Of a DNA stretch of 64,000 nucleotides, positions 22,025 to 36,739 are shown piece after piece. Source of the DNA: Moniliella sp. 'wahieum' (Eukaryota > Basidiomycota > Moniliellomycetes > Moniliellales > Moniliellaceae); the NCBI GenBank assembly GCA_003971905.1, contig RSEE01000007.1, positions 310,001 through 374,000 of the forward strand. The letters run 5' to 3'. The position numbers and the translations under genes were made by a program. The notes beneath the pieces were generated by a model, which saw nothing but the letters and a program-made list of their open reading frames with translations, was not told the DNA's origin and did not search any database. How positions within the stretch are numbered: the stretch's first letter is position 1; each line of letters begins with the position of its first letter.

Positions 22025-22584
22025 GGTGGCCAGGGACACGGCTGGAGGGGGTGGGGGGGGGGGTCGTTTAACGGCGCCCGGATGGGAGGGCAAGAGCAGG
22101 CCCAGGCAGCTGCGGAACGCGTGGGAAAGTGCAAGTTTCAACCTCGGACAGTTGGTTGCTGTGTCACTTGAAGCTTCAAGCTACAATTGAGTGGAGATGA
22201 ACGTTCAACACAGGATGGGACGTGTGACATGTGACATGGATCGATGACGCAGGCCATGGATGATGGGCCGCGGCGGGACACTGGCCGGGAGCGTGGGGTG
22301 GTGGAGCGGGCAGGCTCGGGCAGGGGCAGACGTGCAGGCTTGCAGCGGCATGCCGGCAGGAGCGCATGCAGCGGCCGCTTGAACTCAAGGCTGAACGGTT
22401 CAACGTTCAATTGAACGCTCCAAGGCGGGAGCGGGCGTGAAGCTTGGCGGGCGTGGGTAAGCCAGCTGGAGCGCTAGGCTCACTTGCCCTACTCGCGTGT
22501 TCCGCTGCTTGGTCCGCCCACGTCCCGCTCGCCTCGCCCTGATATTTTTTCCGCTGCCCCCCGCTCTCCCCCCACCACCGCCCC
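22025..22584. other. Divergent promoter region (Ima1 / kinase)
   Basis: About 560 bases between two outward-facing genes. It contains a palindrome TTGAAGCTTCAAG (near 22167) and GAACGGTTCAACGTTCAATTGAACG at about 22393-22417 (two GTTCAA/TTGAAC inversions). These may be regulatory but no factor can be named. Confidence 0.5.
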
Positions 22585-25371
22585 ATGCCGCTCGAACGCA
22601 TCGGGCCCAGCGTTGCGTTCGATGGCCGGCCTGTGTCCGTCCCCTCGTCCGCCCACGTGCCCGCGCCGGCGTCGGCCACCCCCTCCTCCTCCGCCCCACC
22701 CGCCCCACCCGCCGCCCCGCCAGCCTAGATGCCGCTTCCGTCGGCCCGCATCCCTCGCGCGCTCCAGTAGCTCTGGCAGTGCCTACTCGCTCCGCAGCTT
22801 TGGCGGCCGCACCAGCGACATCCTCCGCCCGCTCGAGCCCGCCCGCGCGCTCGACTCCCCCGTCCCGTCCGCCGCTCCGCCTCGCGTCCCCCACAACCGA
22901 CCCGCCCTCGCCATTCTTTGCCTCTGCCTCGCCCTCGCCTGCTTCTTCGACGGAGGACACCCCTCCTTCCCCCGCCCCGCGCCGCTGCTTACCCGCGTCG
23001 TGTCCAGCATCGGCAATCCCCGCAGCAGCCAGGGAAATGTGGACCTCCTCCCCAGCCCGCCGTCCCTGTCCGCCCTCAGCGACTCAACCCGGGCCGCCAG
23101 ACCCGCAAAGCTTTCGAGACGATCGCGACCTCTTAGCCATACCCAGCATGGTCCCCTCTCCCCCGTCCCTATCCCCGCCCCAGTCCTCCTCTCCCGCCTG
23201 CTGCGCAGCCCCTTCCCCCATCACGGCCCGCAGCGCCAAACGGGCCGCAACCCGCTAGGCTTTCGCGGGGACAGATCTACCCCAGGGTCATCTTCACTCC
23301 ATCCTTTCACCTCACCTCCACCGCCTGTGCCACCACCCCTACGACGCAAACGCCTGCCCAGTGAGCCATTGCTTCAGTCTCTCACACCCCTCTCCTCTGC
23401 ACCACCCACAACCGGACCGCGCATCCGTCTCGGCCAGCTCGGAGGCACATCCCTTGCAAGGTATGTATACACACCCCGCCCATTAGGTGTTTGATCGTTA
23501 CTAACTCCTCTGTAGTACCCCCTGCTTCTCGCCGCCGGCATTCGGGTCGGTTTTTGGCCCGCACCTTGTCTCAAACTCTCCGAGCCCCCCGCTTCCCTAC
23601 CCCCCGTGGGCCCAACCGTAGTGGACCCCTCTTCAGCGACATTCCACCTCGGGAGACTATCGAACAGCCAACGCCTGTGCAGGATACTGGTATTGCTCCC
23701 AAAGCGGATGGGAGGCGGATGCCCCCTGAATGACGCTTCCTCACCATGGGGCCATGTGTTCCGAGCCTGGGCAGCAACTTGACAGCCATCCCGTTAACCT
23801 CGCTCTCCACCCCGTCTGAATCGCCTTCGCGTCCGAGTTCCCTCAAGGACCGGGACCCAGAGAACCCCTTATGCATCGATTCGCTCATTGCTCGGCTGCA
23901 GGCCGCGGTGGCGGGTGGAGAGGAGGTGCCGCTTCAGCCTCAACCCCGAAGAGGAAGTCAGGGTCTGGTCCTTCGCACGCCCACTACCAGCGAACTGAGC
24001 ATGTTCCTGACACGGAAAGAGCCCCCTGCTCCTACCAAGTTGTCGGGTCCAACCAGTACACCACTGTTGGACAAGGTGGAAGAGGAGGACGATGCCAGGT
24101 CGTTAACCCATTGGAAACACCACACCCCTGACACACGCTTACCTGCGCCCCCTCCTCCCGACCCGCCTGCTCCCGTACCGGAGGGTGCGCAGGTCATTCC
24201 CTTTGTGGCCAAACCACCGGGGGAAAAGCGGGGAATAGGGGAGTACACGTTGATCAAGGAGATTGGTCGTGGAGCCTATGGTGTTGTTCAACTAGCTCGC
24301 CTAAGTGATCCCTTACGCGGGCAACCCCCTCTGCCCAAGGCGCGGTGGGGAGACCGTGGTGATCAAGTACATTGTCAAGAGCCGTATTCTCGCTGACTGC
24401 TGGCGGCGCCATCGTACGCTTGGCACCATCCCCACCGAGATCCATGTGATGGATCAGCTGCGACGACTGCCTTATCCTCCGCCTCGCTCCTGGCCACCCT
24501 GGAGCCCTGAGATGCTCCTGCCGAGCGTTTTAGCGAAATCCTCAGTCCTGCCGAGAGTTTGTCCCGTGCCCAAGGGGTGCAAGTGGGCGAGCCATTGTAC
24601 CCCCAACTTGACCCACATGCTCGATTTCTTCGAGGACGTCGAGTACTACTACTTGGTCATGCGTCGGTTCGGGGAAGGGCAGGATGTGTTTGACTTTATC
24701 GAATCCTCCGCCGGTGGGTTGGGGTTGCGGGAGGTGCGGTGCATTGCGGGGCAGCTGGCCGCAGCGCTTGTTTTTCTGCATGAGCATGGCATGGTTCACC
24801 GCGACATTAAGGACGAAAACGTGATTCTGGACGGTGCGCCGCTCCATGCGCAGCTGATCGACTTTGGTTCGGCCGCGCACCGCAGTCGGTCGCTGCGCAA
24901 GCGCTTCGACACCTTCTCGGGCACGCTGGAGTATGCTGCGGCGGAGATTTGCGCGGAGAAAGCTACGATGGCCCGGCCCAAGATATATGGGCTTGGGGGG
25001 TGGTGATGTATGTGCTGCTGTGTGGCGAATGTCCATTTTGGAACGGGGAGGAGGCACTGGGTGCGCTCCAGGATCCCACTCGCGCCCGGCTCAGACGCTA
25101 CGCAAGCGGGCGGGTCTGGGGGATATCGGCCATGGGCAGGGGGACGGGCGAGATGGGCAAGCTGATGGCGGAGGCACCGTGGCCGACGCGATTGAGCTCA
25201 TCCATCTCTGTCTCGCAGTCGACCCAGCGGCGCGGCCGAGCGCGCGGCAGGTGTGCACCCACCGCTTCTTTACCGGCCACCCTGGCTGGACCGGTGCCCA
25301 AGGGCTGGTGCCGGCTGGATCCCCACTGGGGCGAGCAATGGCTCGGCGTGCTGCCCGACACAGCCATCTAA
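22585..25371 (+). CDS. PAS-kinase-type Ser/Thr protein kinase
   Basis: A protein kinase of the fungal PSK1/Ppk6 (PASK-like) group, which coordinates carbohydrate use and growth. The C-terminal catalytic domain shows the glycine loop EIGRGAYGVVQLA (near 24260), the lysine in VIKYIVKSR, the alpha-C region LGTIPTEIHVMDQL, DFFEDVEYYYLVM (hinge), HRDIKDEN (24797), DFGSA (near 24860), GTLEYAAAE and WGVVMYVLLCGECPFW. LGTIPTEIHV and HRDIKDEN are typical of this group. The long N-terminal part is Ser/Pro-rich; I see no PAS domain. I start at ATG 22585 (MPLERIGPSVAF). One intron at 23461-23515 is 55 bases with GTATGT, TACTAAC and TAG. Five or more frame changes occur, also within the kinase domain (near 24340, 24990 and 25060), and look like base errors. 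Stop TAA 25369-25371. Confidence 0.83.
23461..23515 (+). other. Spliceosomal intron with perfect TACTAAC branch site
   Basis: Donor GTATGT at 23461, branch TACTAAC at about 23499-23505, acceptor TGTAG ending at 23515; 55 bases. It is a compact model of the splice signals used in this genome. Confidence 0.85.
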
Positions 25372-28686
<3,315 letters not shown>

Positions 28687-31109
28687 GGGGCAGAGAGAGG
28701 AGGGGGGGGGAGGGGGGGGAGAGGTGGGGGAGAGGCAAGAAGTGAGCAGGGGGTCGAGTGTTGATGGCTCGTGACGGGTGACGCATGACGGACTCTGCCA
28801 CGTGGAGTGGGCTGGTGCGAGCGGGGCGGTGGTGCTGTGCGCGTCAGGCCACGCTGCTGGTTCCGCCGCTGGTTCCGCTGCGGTGTCGCCGGGCACGGGG
28901 CGACTGGCGCAGTGGGAGGGGCCCGTGCGCGGCGCGTAGATGCAGATGGCGTGGTGTCTCTTCTTGCACACTTGCTACACCGGGATATACTCCAGATGCA
29001 CCCCATAGCTGCTGGTCCAATGTGGGTACACCATCGCTTGCTGCCGGGCTGTGGCAACCATCCCCGCACCCACCTGCCAAATCACCCGCCCATGCGAGAG
29101 CTGCCTCAACGATGTAAGCCCTCTTACGCCGTACTATACCATCACAGGCCATCCCCGCAACCCCAGGGCCTGGACCCACCCGCGGCTACATTGCCTCTCC
29201 TCTGGGACTTGGACGCTAGTGGCTCGACTACATGGCCAAAGGAGGAGATCATCCACACCATCAACGACTACTCATGGCACTCATGGGGCAGATATGGCTG
29301 CTGCCCGTTTTCTCTTCTTTTTGTGGGGTGAGAGTACGGGTCGAATAAGGATCCAAGCGGGCTGGATGCACACCCAACAGAACTGGCCGAACGCTGTTGA
29401 CCACATCATGAGATCAATAATCAGATCTCAGAGGTCTATAACCCTGCTGGTTCTCGTCATGTCTCTTTCCCCACCATGGTGGTGCACTCGTGCGGGTGTT
29501 GGATCGACTTTTCAATATTCTTCTCTAGCGTCTTTGATGTATCGATTGCACTCGCGGATCGCAGCCCACTTGGACCGGATGGGAAACCGCCCGCGCAAGG
29601 AGATATGGATTGGACCCCGCCCTCTGGGCCAAGTGGTCCAAGCCGCCGCCAACGTCGAGCGTTGACCCGACCAAGGCTGAGCGTCCATCCGTCCCGCGCC
29701 CCGAATCATGAATCACGAATCACGTCCCTCCGCCCCCCGCTTCTCTAGCGCAAACAGGGGAACCCAACCCTGCGGAACGCACAGCTGTATAGTAGTCCCA
29801 AGCTCACCCAGCACACCATAGGATCGGCATCAGCTACCACACTGCAGTCGGTCCACATGTGACCAACTCCGTCCAGCTCTCCACCTTGGTCCCGGGTGCC
29901 CTCCCGCGCGTGAGGGCTCGATCCTGATTCCATATTCACGGACCAACCACAACCGCGCTCGGGGGACATTTTGGTTGATTGGAATTCTGCCTGGCTGTCA
30001 TGCATCGTGTCTGCCTTGCGCGACCTGTGCCTTGCGTCCCACTATGACGCGAACCATTAATCGTAATCAACGACATCGACGACCGAACCAAGCCGAAACG
30101 GTGACGAGCCACCTGGCCCCGCGCGCCACCATTCATTCACCACGTCCGGGAGCTGCGAGAAGGGGGGAGGCGAAGAAAGTAACGAGAGTGAGTGGGAGAG
30201 CGAGCGCGGGAGGAGGAGACAGACACCAAAACACACACAGGGAGAAACGGTGGAGGGCGCTGGTACACTCTATCGGTTGAGAATGATGGTACCACCCAGG
30301 TCGGGGGGGGGTACCGGTGGGCCATCGAGCCACTTGGCCAGGCAGGGGGCGGGGGGGTACTAGCTGCGGGAGGGGAGAGTCGGACGCAGGTGGGTGCAGC
30401 TGGGACGTGCTCCGTTGCACCGCGTGCTCAGGCTCGAACCCACGCATTGGCTCGGGGGTGCGGGCCGAGGGAGGCTAATGGCTAGAAAGGCGAGAGGAGG
30501 AGCAACTAGGTGTATGGGGGTGATTATGCCAGGGGGAAGAAAAAGACAAAAGACAAAAGAGTGGGGCGTGGGGGGTCGTGGAAAATGGCGCAGCAGCTCA
30601 AACGAGGTGGTGGGGGGAAGTGGGGCAGGGCAAAGAGGGCAAAGAACAAGGGAGAGGCGGTGGGGGTGTAAAAAAAGGGAGGGAAACGGTCAACAGGCGT
30701 CAATGGCAGGGAAGGAAGGTAATGTCAGGGTCGCACACGCTGGGGCGCCGAGCTGTGGGTGGCCGGGGCCTTTTGGAGGCAACCCCGAGCGCGGCAAAGG
30801 GTGGGAGGCGGGTAGGGGGGAGGGGTCGTCTATGTTCCCTGTGGGAAGGAGCTGGTATCGGAACAACGATGCCCCCCCCCCCCGCCCACCGCACGGGTAC
30901 CAACCGGGGTTGGCACGCAAAAAAATGGAGGGCAAAGCAAAACAAAGCAAAGCAGAGCAGAGCAAAGCAGAGCAGAGCAGAGCAAAGCGAGGTGAGGTGA
31001 GGTGAGGTGAGGTGAGGTGAGGCGAAGTGAGGCTGGGACATGGGCGCAAGACACGCACCATGCGACGTCCGCCATGCGACGTCCGCCATGCGACGTCCGC
31101 CCTGCGACA
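28687..31109. other. Long intergenic region without a firm gene
   Basis: 28687-28740 is a purine-rich leader of the Pgm gene. A plus-strand frame at 29051-29665 reads openly but shows no family. The segment ATCATGAATCACGAATCACG at 29704-29724 is a short repeat. From 30470 to 31020 the plus strand becomes purine-rich with simple repeats. Confidence 0.45.
30935..31108. repeat. Compound simple repeat: AGCAG, GAGGT and a 15-mer
   Basis: Three arrays in a row: (AGCAR)n at about 30938-30989, (GAGGT)n at about 30989-31021, and three copies plus a variant of CATGCGACGTCCGC at about 31058-31108. The last copy abuts the stop codon of the Bni4-like gene, so the arrays lie in its 3' untranslated region. 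Confidence 0.8.
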
Positions 31110-33061
31110 TCAGACAAAAAACTGGGTAAAGATTCGGGACGAGGAGCGACGACCATCTCCTCCATTTTGAACGTGTTGAGTTCCTCCTTGATGCGCTGGG
31201 CGAGTTGGGGCGTGAGCAAGTTGCAGGTCGACGGTGCGCCGCGGCGATCGTACACGTCTGCTGGCCACGTGGCATGCGTCCGGTCCGCATCGGAAAACAT
31301 CACTTTGCCCCCGCTCGCACTCGCACTGGTCCCGGTACTCGTGCTGAGCGGTACGCCGAGCCGCGGCAGGAGCGCGCTGGCGACGTTGCTGGTGGAGCGA
31401 GCGCGCGGGTCGGGGTGCGCGAGCGATGGCGCGGCCGCGTCGGGCGCAAGCGCCGAGGTGGAGTTGGCGTGTTTCAAAATCGGTCGAGGCGGGGTGAGCT
31501 TAGCTTCTTCGGCGGCGCGGTGGCGGGAGAGGGCCAAGGCCTGCGCCCAGCGTTTCAGCTCGAGCGCTTGGCCCGCACGCTCCTCGTCGTGCGCATAGGG
31601 CGTGAGGGAGGACGAGGAGTGGGCCGAAGCACCATCGTCCCACCCTTGGTCCCACCCGCCTCGCGCATTCAACTCGTCCGCCACCTGGTCCAGGTCCACC
31701 TCCTCCTGTCCTGCCTGCAGCGCAGGCTCGCCATCCAGAGGAGGGTACGACTCGCCCGAGTCGGTCCTGCGGTGCCCGCGCAGCGGGAGCGCGAACCGGT
31801 GCGGGTCGTGCTCGCCCTCGGCTTGCGCTAGCGCACGCAGCGCAGCCGAGTTGAGCGGTACCGACCCGGCCAACGGATCGCCCAGCTCATCGTCCGAATC
31901 CTCCTCCTCCTCTGCATTCGGCACCTCGCCCCGCCTCGGCTCCACCCGTTCCCGTTCACGCACCTCGGTGTCCCGCCGCGGCAGGCCTTGGCCCAGATCC
32001 GTCCGCTCCGCCACTTGACGCCGGTACAGCTCCGCAGGGTCAAGCCCACGGGCGCAGTGCTGGGCGCGGTAGGCCCGCGCGTCGCACCGGCCGCGGCAGC
32101 GGCAAAGGATCGAGGTGCCTGTGCGCCGCTGGCCGAGACCGTGTGGGCCGGAGGTGAGACCGGCGGCCGGGGCAGAGGCAGAGGCAGAGGCAGAGGTACC
32201 AGCTTTGCGCAACGCTTTGGCCCACCGGCGGGGACCCTTGACCTCGGGCGCTGGCGCTGGTTGCGCCCCGGTCCCCGCTCGATCTCGGGAGGCATCTGGG
32301 ACCGCGTCGAGTTCCGCGTGCGGCTGGTTGAGCTGGGTGGTAGAGGCGGAGCGGAAGAGGCTGCGGGACTTTTTGGCGAGCGAGCCGAGCCGGGCGGCTT
32401 TGCGGAACGCAGCCGAGGCCGTGGAGATGGTAGAGCTGATGGACAGACGCGAGGAAAGCGATACATTGTCCGTCGACGCATTGAACCGCCGATCAAAGAT
32501 CCTCCTACCCGAGCTGGCGCCGGCCGGACGGGGGCTGCGCGCGCGTACGCCGATCCGTTCGGTGCGCCCAGTGGAGGCTCAGCTGAGGAGGTGGGGCCGG
32601 TGCGCGCCGGCTGCGACGGCAGCAAGTTCGGTGCGGATTGCATGGCAATTGGGGGGGCGGGCACGGTCGAGTCGGAGGAGGCGAGCGAGGGTGGAGGGAG
32701 GGCATGGGTCGGGGTCAGGGTCGGGGCCGGGAGGGGCGCCGGATGAGCGCGACCAGCAGCGACGGCGGCATAGGAGACGGAGGACGCGTGCGGGCCCGCG
32801 GCGGGCGGGCGGGGCGAGGGTGCGCGGGGGGAAGCGGAGGAGGAGGCGGGGGGGGGGGGGCGGAGGGGCAGGGGCGGGGAAGGGGCGGGGACAGGGGCGG
32901 GGGCAGGGGGCGGGGAAGGGGCGCGGGGCGGGGGACGGGGACGGGGACGGGGACGGGGACGGGACGGCTTGCGGTGGGGCGAGACGCGCGGCGGAGGGGG
33001 CCGAGCGGGGGGGGCGAGGAGGTGTGGCCAAGCCACGGCGGGGGCGGTGGAGGGCGGGCAT
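31110..33061 (-). CDS. Bni4-like protein, probable PP1-docking scaffold
   Basis: A mostly disordered protein recognised by its C-terminal block: GKVMFSDADRTHATWPADVYDRRG (split here as GKVMFSD and ATWPADVYDRRG), then LTPQLAQRIKEELNTFKMEE and, after a one-base slip, RSSSRIFTQFFV and TGA at 31112-31110. In yeast Bni4, which targets the phosphatase Glc7 to the bud neck for chitin synthesis, a similar end carries the phosphatase-docking V-x-F motif; KVMF fits that motif. Upstream segments are charged (AEEEEDSDDELGDPLAG) or Pro/Ala/Ser-rich, with simple hexamer repeats at 32930-32975. The start is uncertain; ATG 33061-33059 (MPALHRPRRG) is my choice. Several frame changes occur in the N-terminal half. 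Confidence 0.6.
32930..32975. repeat. GGGGAC hexamer repeat in coding DNA
   Basis: Five to six tandem copies of GGGGAC/GGGACG. On the minus strand it codes a Pro-Arg, Pro-Val or Pro-Ser dipeptide run depending on frame, inside the disordered N-terminal part of the Bni4-like protein. Confidence 0.8.
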
Positions 33062-33425
33062 GGCGGCGGTGGGGGTGGGGCGGCGGGCGGCCCAGACGCT
33101 GAGCGGGGCGGCGGGCGTGGTGAGGCTGGTGAGGCTGGAGAGGCTGGTGAGGTGGTGAGGCCGAGAGGAGGCGCGGGACGCGGAGACGCACACCGCCACG
33201 GGGCGGCGTCACCCGTCACCCATCCCACCGCCCCCGCCAGCCGCCCGCCGCCCGCACGGCGCCAGTGAGCCCACGAGCCACGAGCCAGCCCTGTGTCCCC
33301 TGTGCTTACCTAACGCGCCACCCGCATCACATCCCATCACCGTGCCCACATCCGCCGGGGGTCCTGCCTAATACACGCACGCCTGTCCGCCCCCAGCTTG
33401 CTCGGTTCGCAGTCTCATTCTCCAT

Positions 33426-36400
33426 CTACTCTCCTCCTCCTCCCCTCCCCCGCCCCGCACCTCGACGGGCTAGCGCTGCGCCACCGCCGCGTACCCACGC
33501 ATGCGCACGCGCGGTGTAAGTGGCGCCGACGCCGACGGCGCAGCGAGCCGGCAAGCTCGGTGCCATGGCCCGGGCGCGGGGGCGCAAAGCCAAACGGCGG
33601 CGGCGGCGGGAAGAGGCCCGGGGCCATGCCTTGCACCCTTGCATCCCTTGCATGCCCTGCATGCCCTGCATGCCGGGCAAGTTGGCCAGCGGCGGCAAGG
33701 GCGGCGCGAGGCGTGCGGCGGCGCCCACGTCGGCCGCGTAGGCCGGGTAGCCGTGCGCTTGGGCGTGCGCCAACGCATGCGCCTGCGCCACTTGCAGTTG
33801 CGCTTGCGCCGTCGCGATCGCCGCTGCGTACTCGGGTGGGACCGAGTACGCAGGCCCAGGCGGCGGCCCAAACGCTCCCCGGCATGCGCGTGGCTCCCAA
33901 CGGGCGTCGTGCTTGCCATGCCGGACGAGCGCACCGGTCCTGGCCCGGGCGGTGGGACTTGGGCTTGGGCTGGAGCTGGCCCTTGTGATTGTGATGTGCC
34001 TGTGATTGTGCTTGTGCTTGTGCTGGCGGCGGCACAGAGAGGGACGAGGCAGGTTGCAACGCCGTGTCGGGCGGGGCGGTGCCCAAGCGGTAGGCGCCCG
34101 GCCCGGCTGGCGGGTGTGCTGCAGCTCGTAGTACTCCACGTCCTGCACAACGACGTCTGGCCCGGTACTCGGCAAAGAGGTGGAGCATGGTGAGGCAGCT
34201 TGGGTCGGCAGTTCCTGCGTGTCGCGCGATTGGGTCACTGGCTTTTGCTCGGCCGTATTGGGTGAGGCGCAAGTGACGAAACGTGGCGTTGGGCACACTT
34301 CACCGCCGCCCACTCGACCGAAAACGTGCCTTTCCACTTATTCTCTGCGCCCACACCGTCGCTGACGTCTCGTAGTCCGGCGACCGCATCTCCGCCACGC
34401 CACAAAAGTGGCCCGACGCATTCACCGAAAACAAGAGCCAAATCGCGGGCCCGACCATCCACCTCCCCCGGCCCCGCCGCCGCTCCCCGCCTCGGCTCGG
34501 ACGACGCCCCGGCACCTGCACCCGCACCCGCACCCGCAGCGGCAACCGAAACCGGTCGCTTCGTGTCCCGGAACGCACGGTCCAAACGGAGGTTGCCCTT
34601 TTCGTGCTGGCCCAAATGCGATGGGTGAGCGATTTGGCCACATCGTCCTCGGTAAACGACTTGATCACAAAGTAGCGCGTTCCGGGCGGCTGCGGAGCGA
34701 GGAACCGTTCAGTTGCCGTGACGGGCCCTGGCCCTGTCCCTGGCCCGGGCCGGCCGTCGGGAGGCTAGGCGTCGCGGGCGGCAGCGGGGCGGTGACAGCG
34801 GTTAGAGGCAGCAGCAGCGGTAGAAGACGGTCCCAAAAGCGGGGAGCCACCGGCGACAGGTCCGGCGGGGTTAGTGCGGCCAGGCGCGGTGGTCGAGGGC
34901 GGAAGCAGGTGGCAGTGGGCCCAGGGTTGAGGCCACCCATCAGCGGGGCGGGTAGCGGTACGAGGGCGGACCAAGCCATACGGGTACGACGGGGCCGCAC
35001 TCGGTGCGGCCGACGTGACCGTGGCGCCCGCCAGGGGAGGAGCGTCGCTCAAGTTGCTAGGCATCTCGTCCGAGTGTGCGCGGGCGGTGGCGTGGAAGGG
35101 GAGACAGGCGGTGTGCGAAGGGGTGGGTAGTGCGATTTGCCAATCGGACCGTACGGTGCCTCTCCCGATTGGGGTCGGGCAGAAGCGAATGCGAAGGCCC
35201 AGCCGCGGCGGCCGACACAATTCCATGGCCGCCCGTAGGCAAATGGGAGGTGGTGAGCCGCATGCCAATCGCACGGCGCGCGTCTGCCCAGATCCGGGGG
35301 CCACCGACGCCGACGAAACAGGCGAAGGGAAGCACTCGACCCAAACCCATCCCCCCGCCCTGCCCGACGCCAGGCATGAGCGTGGCAGCATGTTGGGGCG
35401 GACGCGGTGGCGGCGGTCGGGACGAAGGGTAGGGCGCGACGGGCTGGCTGGTGGTGGTGGTGGTGGTGGAGGACGGGTGAAGCGAGTTGGCCCGTCGGAC
35501 CGCCTGGCGCGCCGCGCGCGGCGGCGGCGGCGGCGACGGCGTCGACCCCGCAATTCCGCCACTTGATCCGGCTCGGCCACCAAGCCGCCGTAGCCCGAAA
35601 GCGAACCGGGCGAAGGCGATCCTCCGTGCTGCACGGCCGACGCTCCGGACGGTCCCGAGGGGGTACGCCGCGAGGGCAGCCGCATCGAGGTAGCTCGGCC
35701 CAATCCCGGAATGGAGGCGCTAAGCTGACGCTGCCCAAGGCATGCACCAAGTTATCGGCCGAGGAGGTGTTGGAGCGTGCTGGCAGGGTCGGCCGGGGAG
35801 GTCAACCGGGAGCCAATGGCACCCATTCCACATTGGCACTGCTCGTCGAAGACGAGGGAGGCAGAGGGTAGCCACTAGGAGAGCGAGCGAGATCGTCGCC
35901 AGCGCGGGATGGGGACCGGGGCCGGGTGCGCTTCCGAGGCACTGGCGGCGGTAGCCGATGCTGATGCTGCGGCTGTCGCAGCCGCGCGCGGGAGAGTGTG
36001 GGGGGACGGGGTGTGGCTGTGGTATGTCAGGCACGGGCCATGGTGGCACGGGGCGGGAGCCGACGGGGGGGCGGGCCGGGCGCGGCCGACGAGGGCGTGT
36101 GGCGGCGGGGCGGGAGGAGAGGGGAGAAGGGGACGAGCCAGGGGCCGAGGCAGCGCCAGCGCCAGCGCCAGCGCCAAAAAGCATGTCGCCAGCCTCGTCG
36201 GGCTCGGCGGTGAGCATGGGGGGGCGGGGAGGGGCCCAGGGGAGATCCAAGGGGGCGGCGGGCGGAGGGGGGCGCGGGTGGAGGTCGAGGGTCTGGGGGG
36301 GTGGTGGACGGAAGAGGGGGTTGGTGGTGGTGGTGGTGTTGGGTTGGTGGTGCGGAGGCTGAAGCTGCTGCTGGCAGAATGGGCGGAGTGGGACGTCCGG

Positions 36401-36739
36401 GGCGCGGCCACTGGGTGGGCTGGCGGACAGGGTGGGGGCGGCGCCGGGGGTACCGAGGCGTTGCGGCGGCGGAAGGCCAGAAGGGGGCGGTGGGGATGTG
36501 GGCGCGGGTGGGGCGCGCGGCGTCGTAGGCTACGGCCAGTGCGGCGGCATCGGGGGATGGCGGCAAACGCAGCGAGGGGGGGTCGAGGGGGGCCGAGGGG
36601 GCGGGGAGGGGGGTGGGGTGGAAGGCCCGGGCGAGGGTGCGGGTGCGGGTGCGTGTGGGGTGCGTGTGCGGGCGAGGCAGGGGCGAGGGCAGGAGGAGGG
36701 GGCGTGGGCGAGGGTGGGTGCGGGGTGGCGGTCGGCCAT
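33426..36739 (-). CDS. YTH-domain RNA-binding protein (m6A reader)
   Basis: YTH domains bind N6-methyladenosine in RNA. The domain lies at about 34680-34220: TRYFVIKSFTEDDVAKSL, THRIWASTKR, an inserted Ala/Gly-rich loop, LLFSVNASGHFCGVAEM, TVWA, NKWKGTFSVEW, and TQSRDTQELP at its end. The three tryptophans expected for the methyl-adenine cage (WAST, KWKG, and one near TVWA or SVEW) are present. The loop between THRIW...LDRAFRDTKRP and the beta strand is longer than usual (about 35 residues). The rest is low-complexity: a long Pro/Ala/His-rich N-terminal part, and C-terminal MQG and AQAHA repeats. At least five frame changes; the start (ATG 36739) and stop are approximate. Nuclear or cytoplasmic site cannot be told. 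Confidence 0.72.

Noticed and set aside
29051-29665. 204-residue plus-strand frame
   Set aside because: No recognisable motif, unlikely composition for a folded protein, and the frame could be open by chance at this GC content.
30391-30450. Possible minus-strand tRNA from GGTTCGAGCC
   Set aside because: No matching stems for the T arm or the acceptor arm could be drawn.
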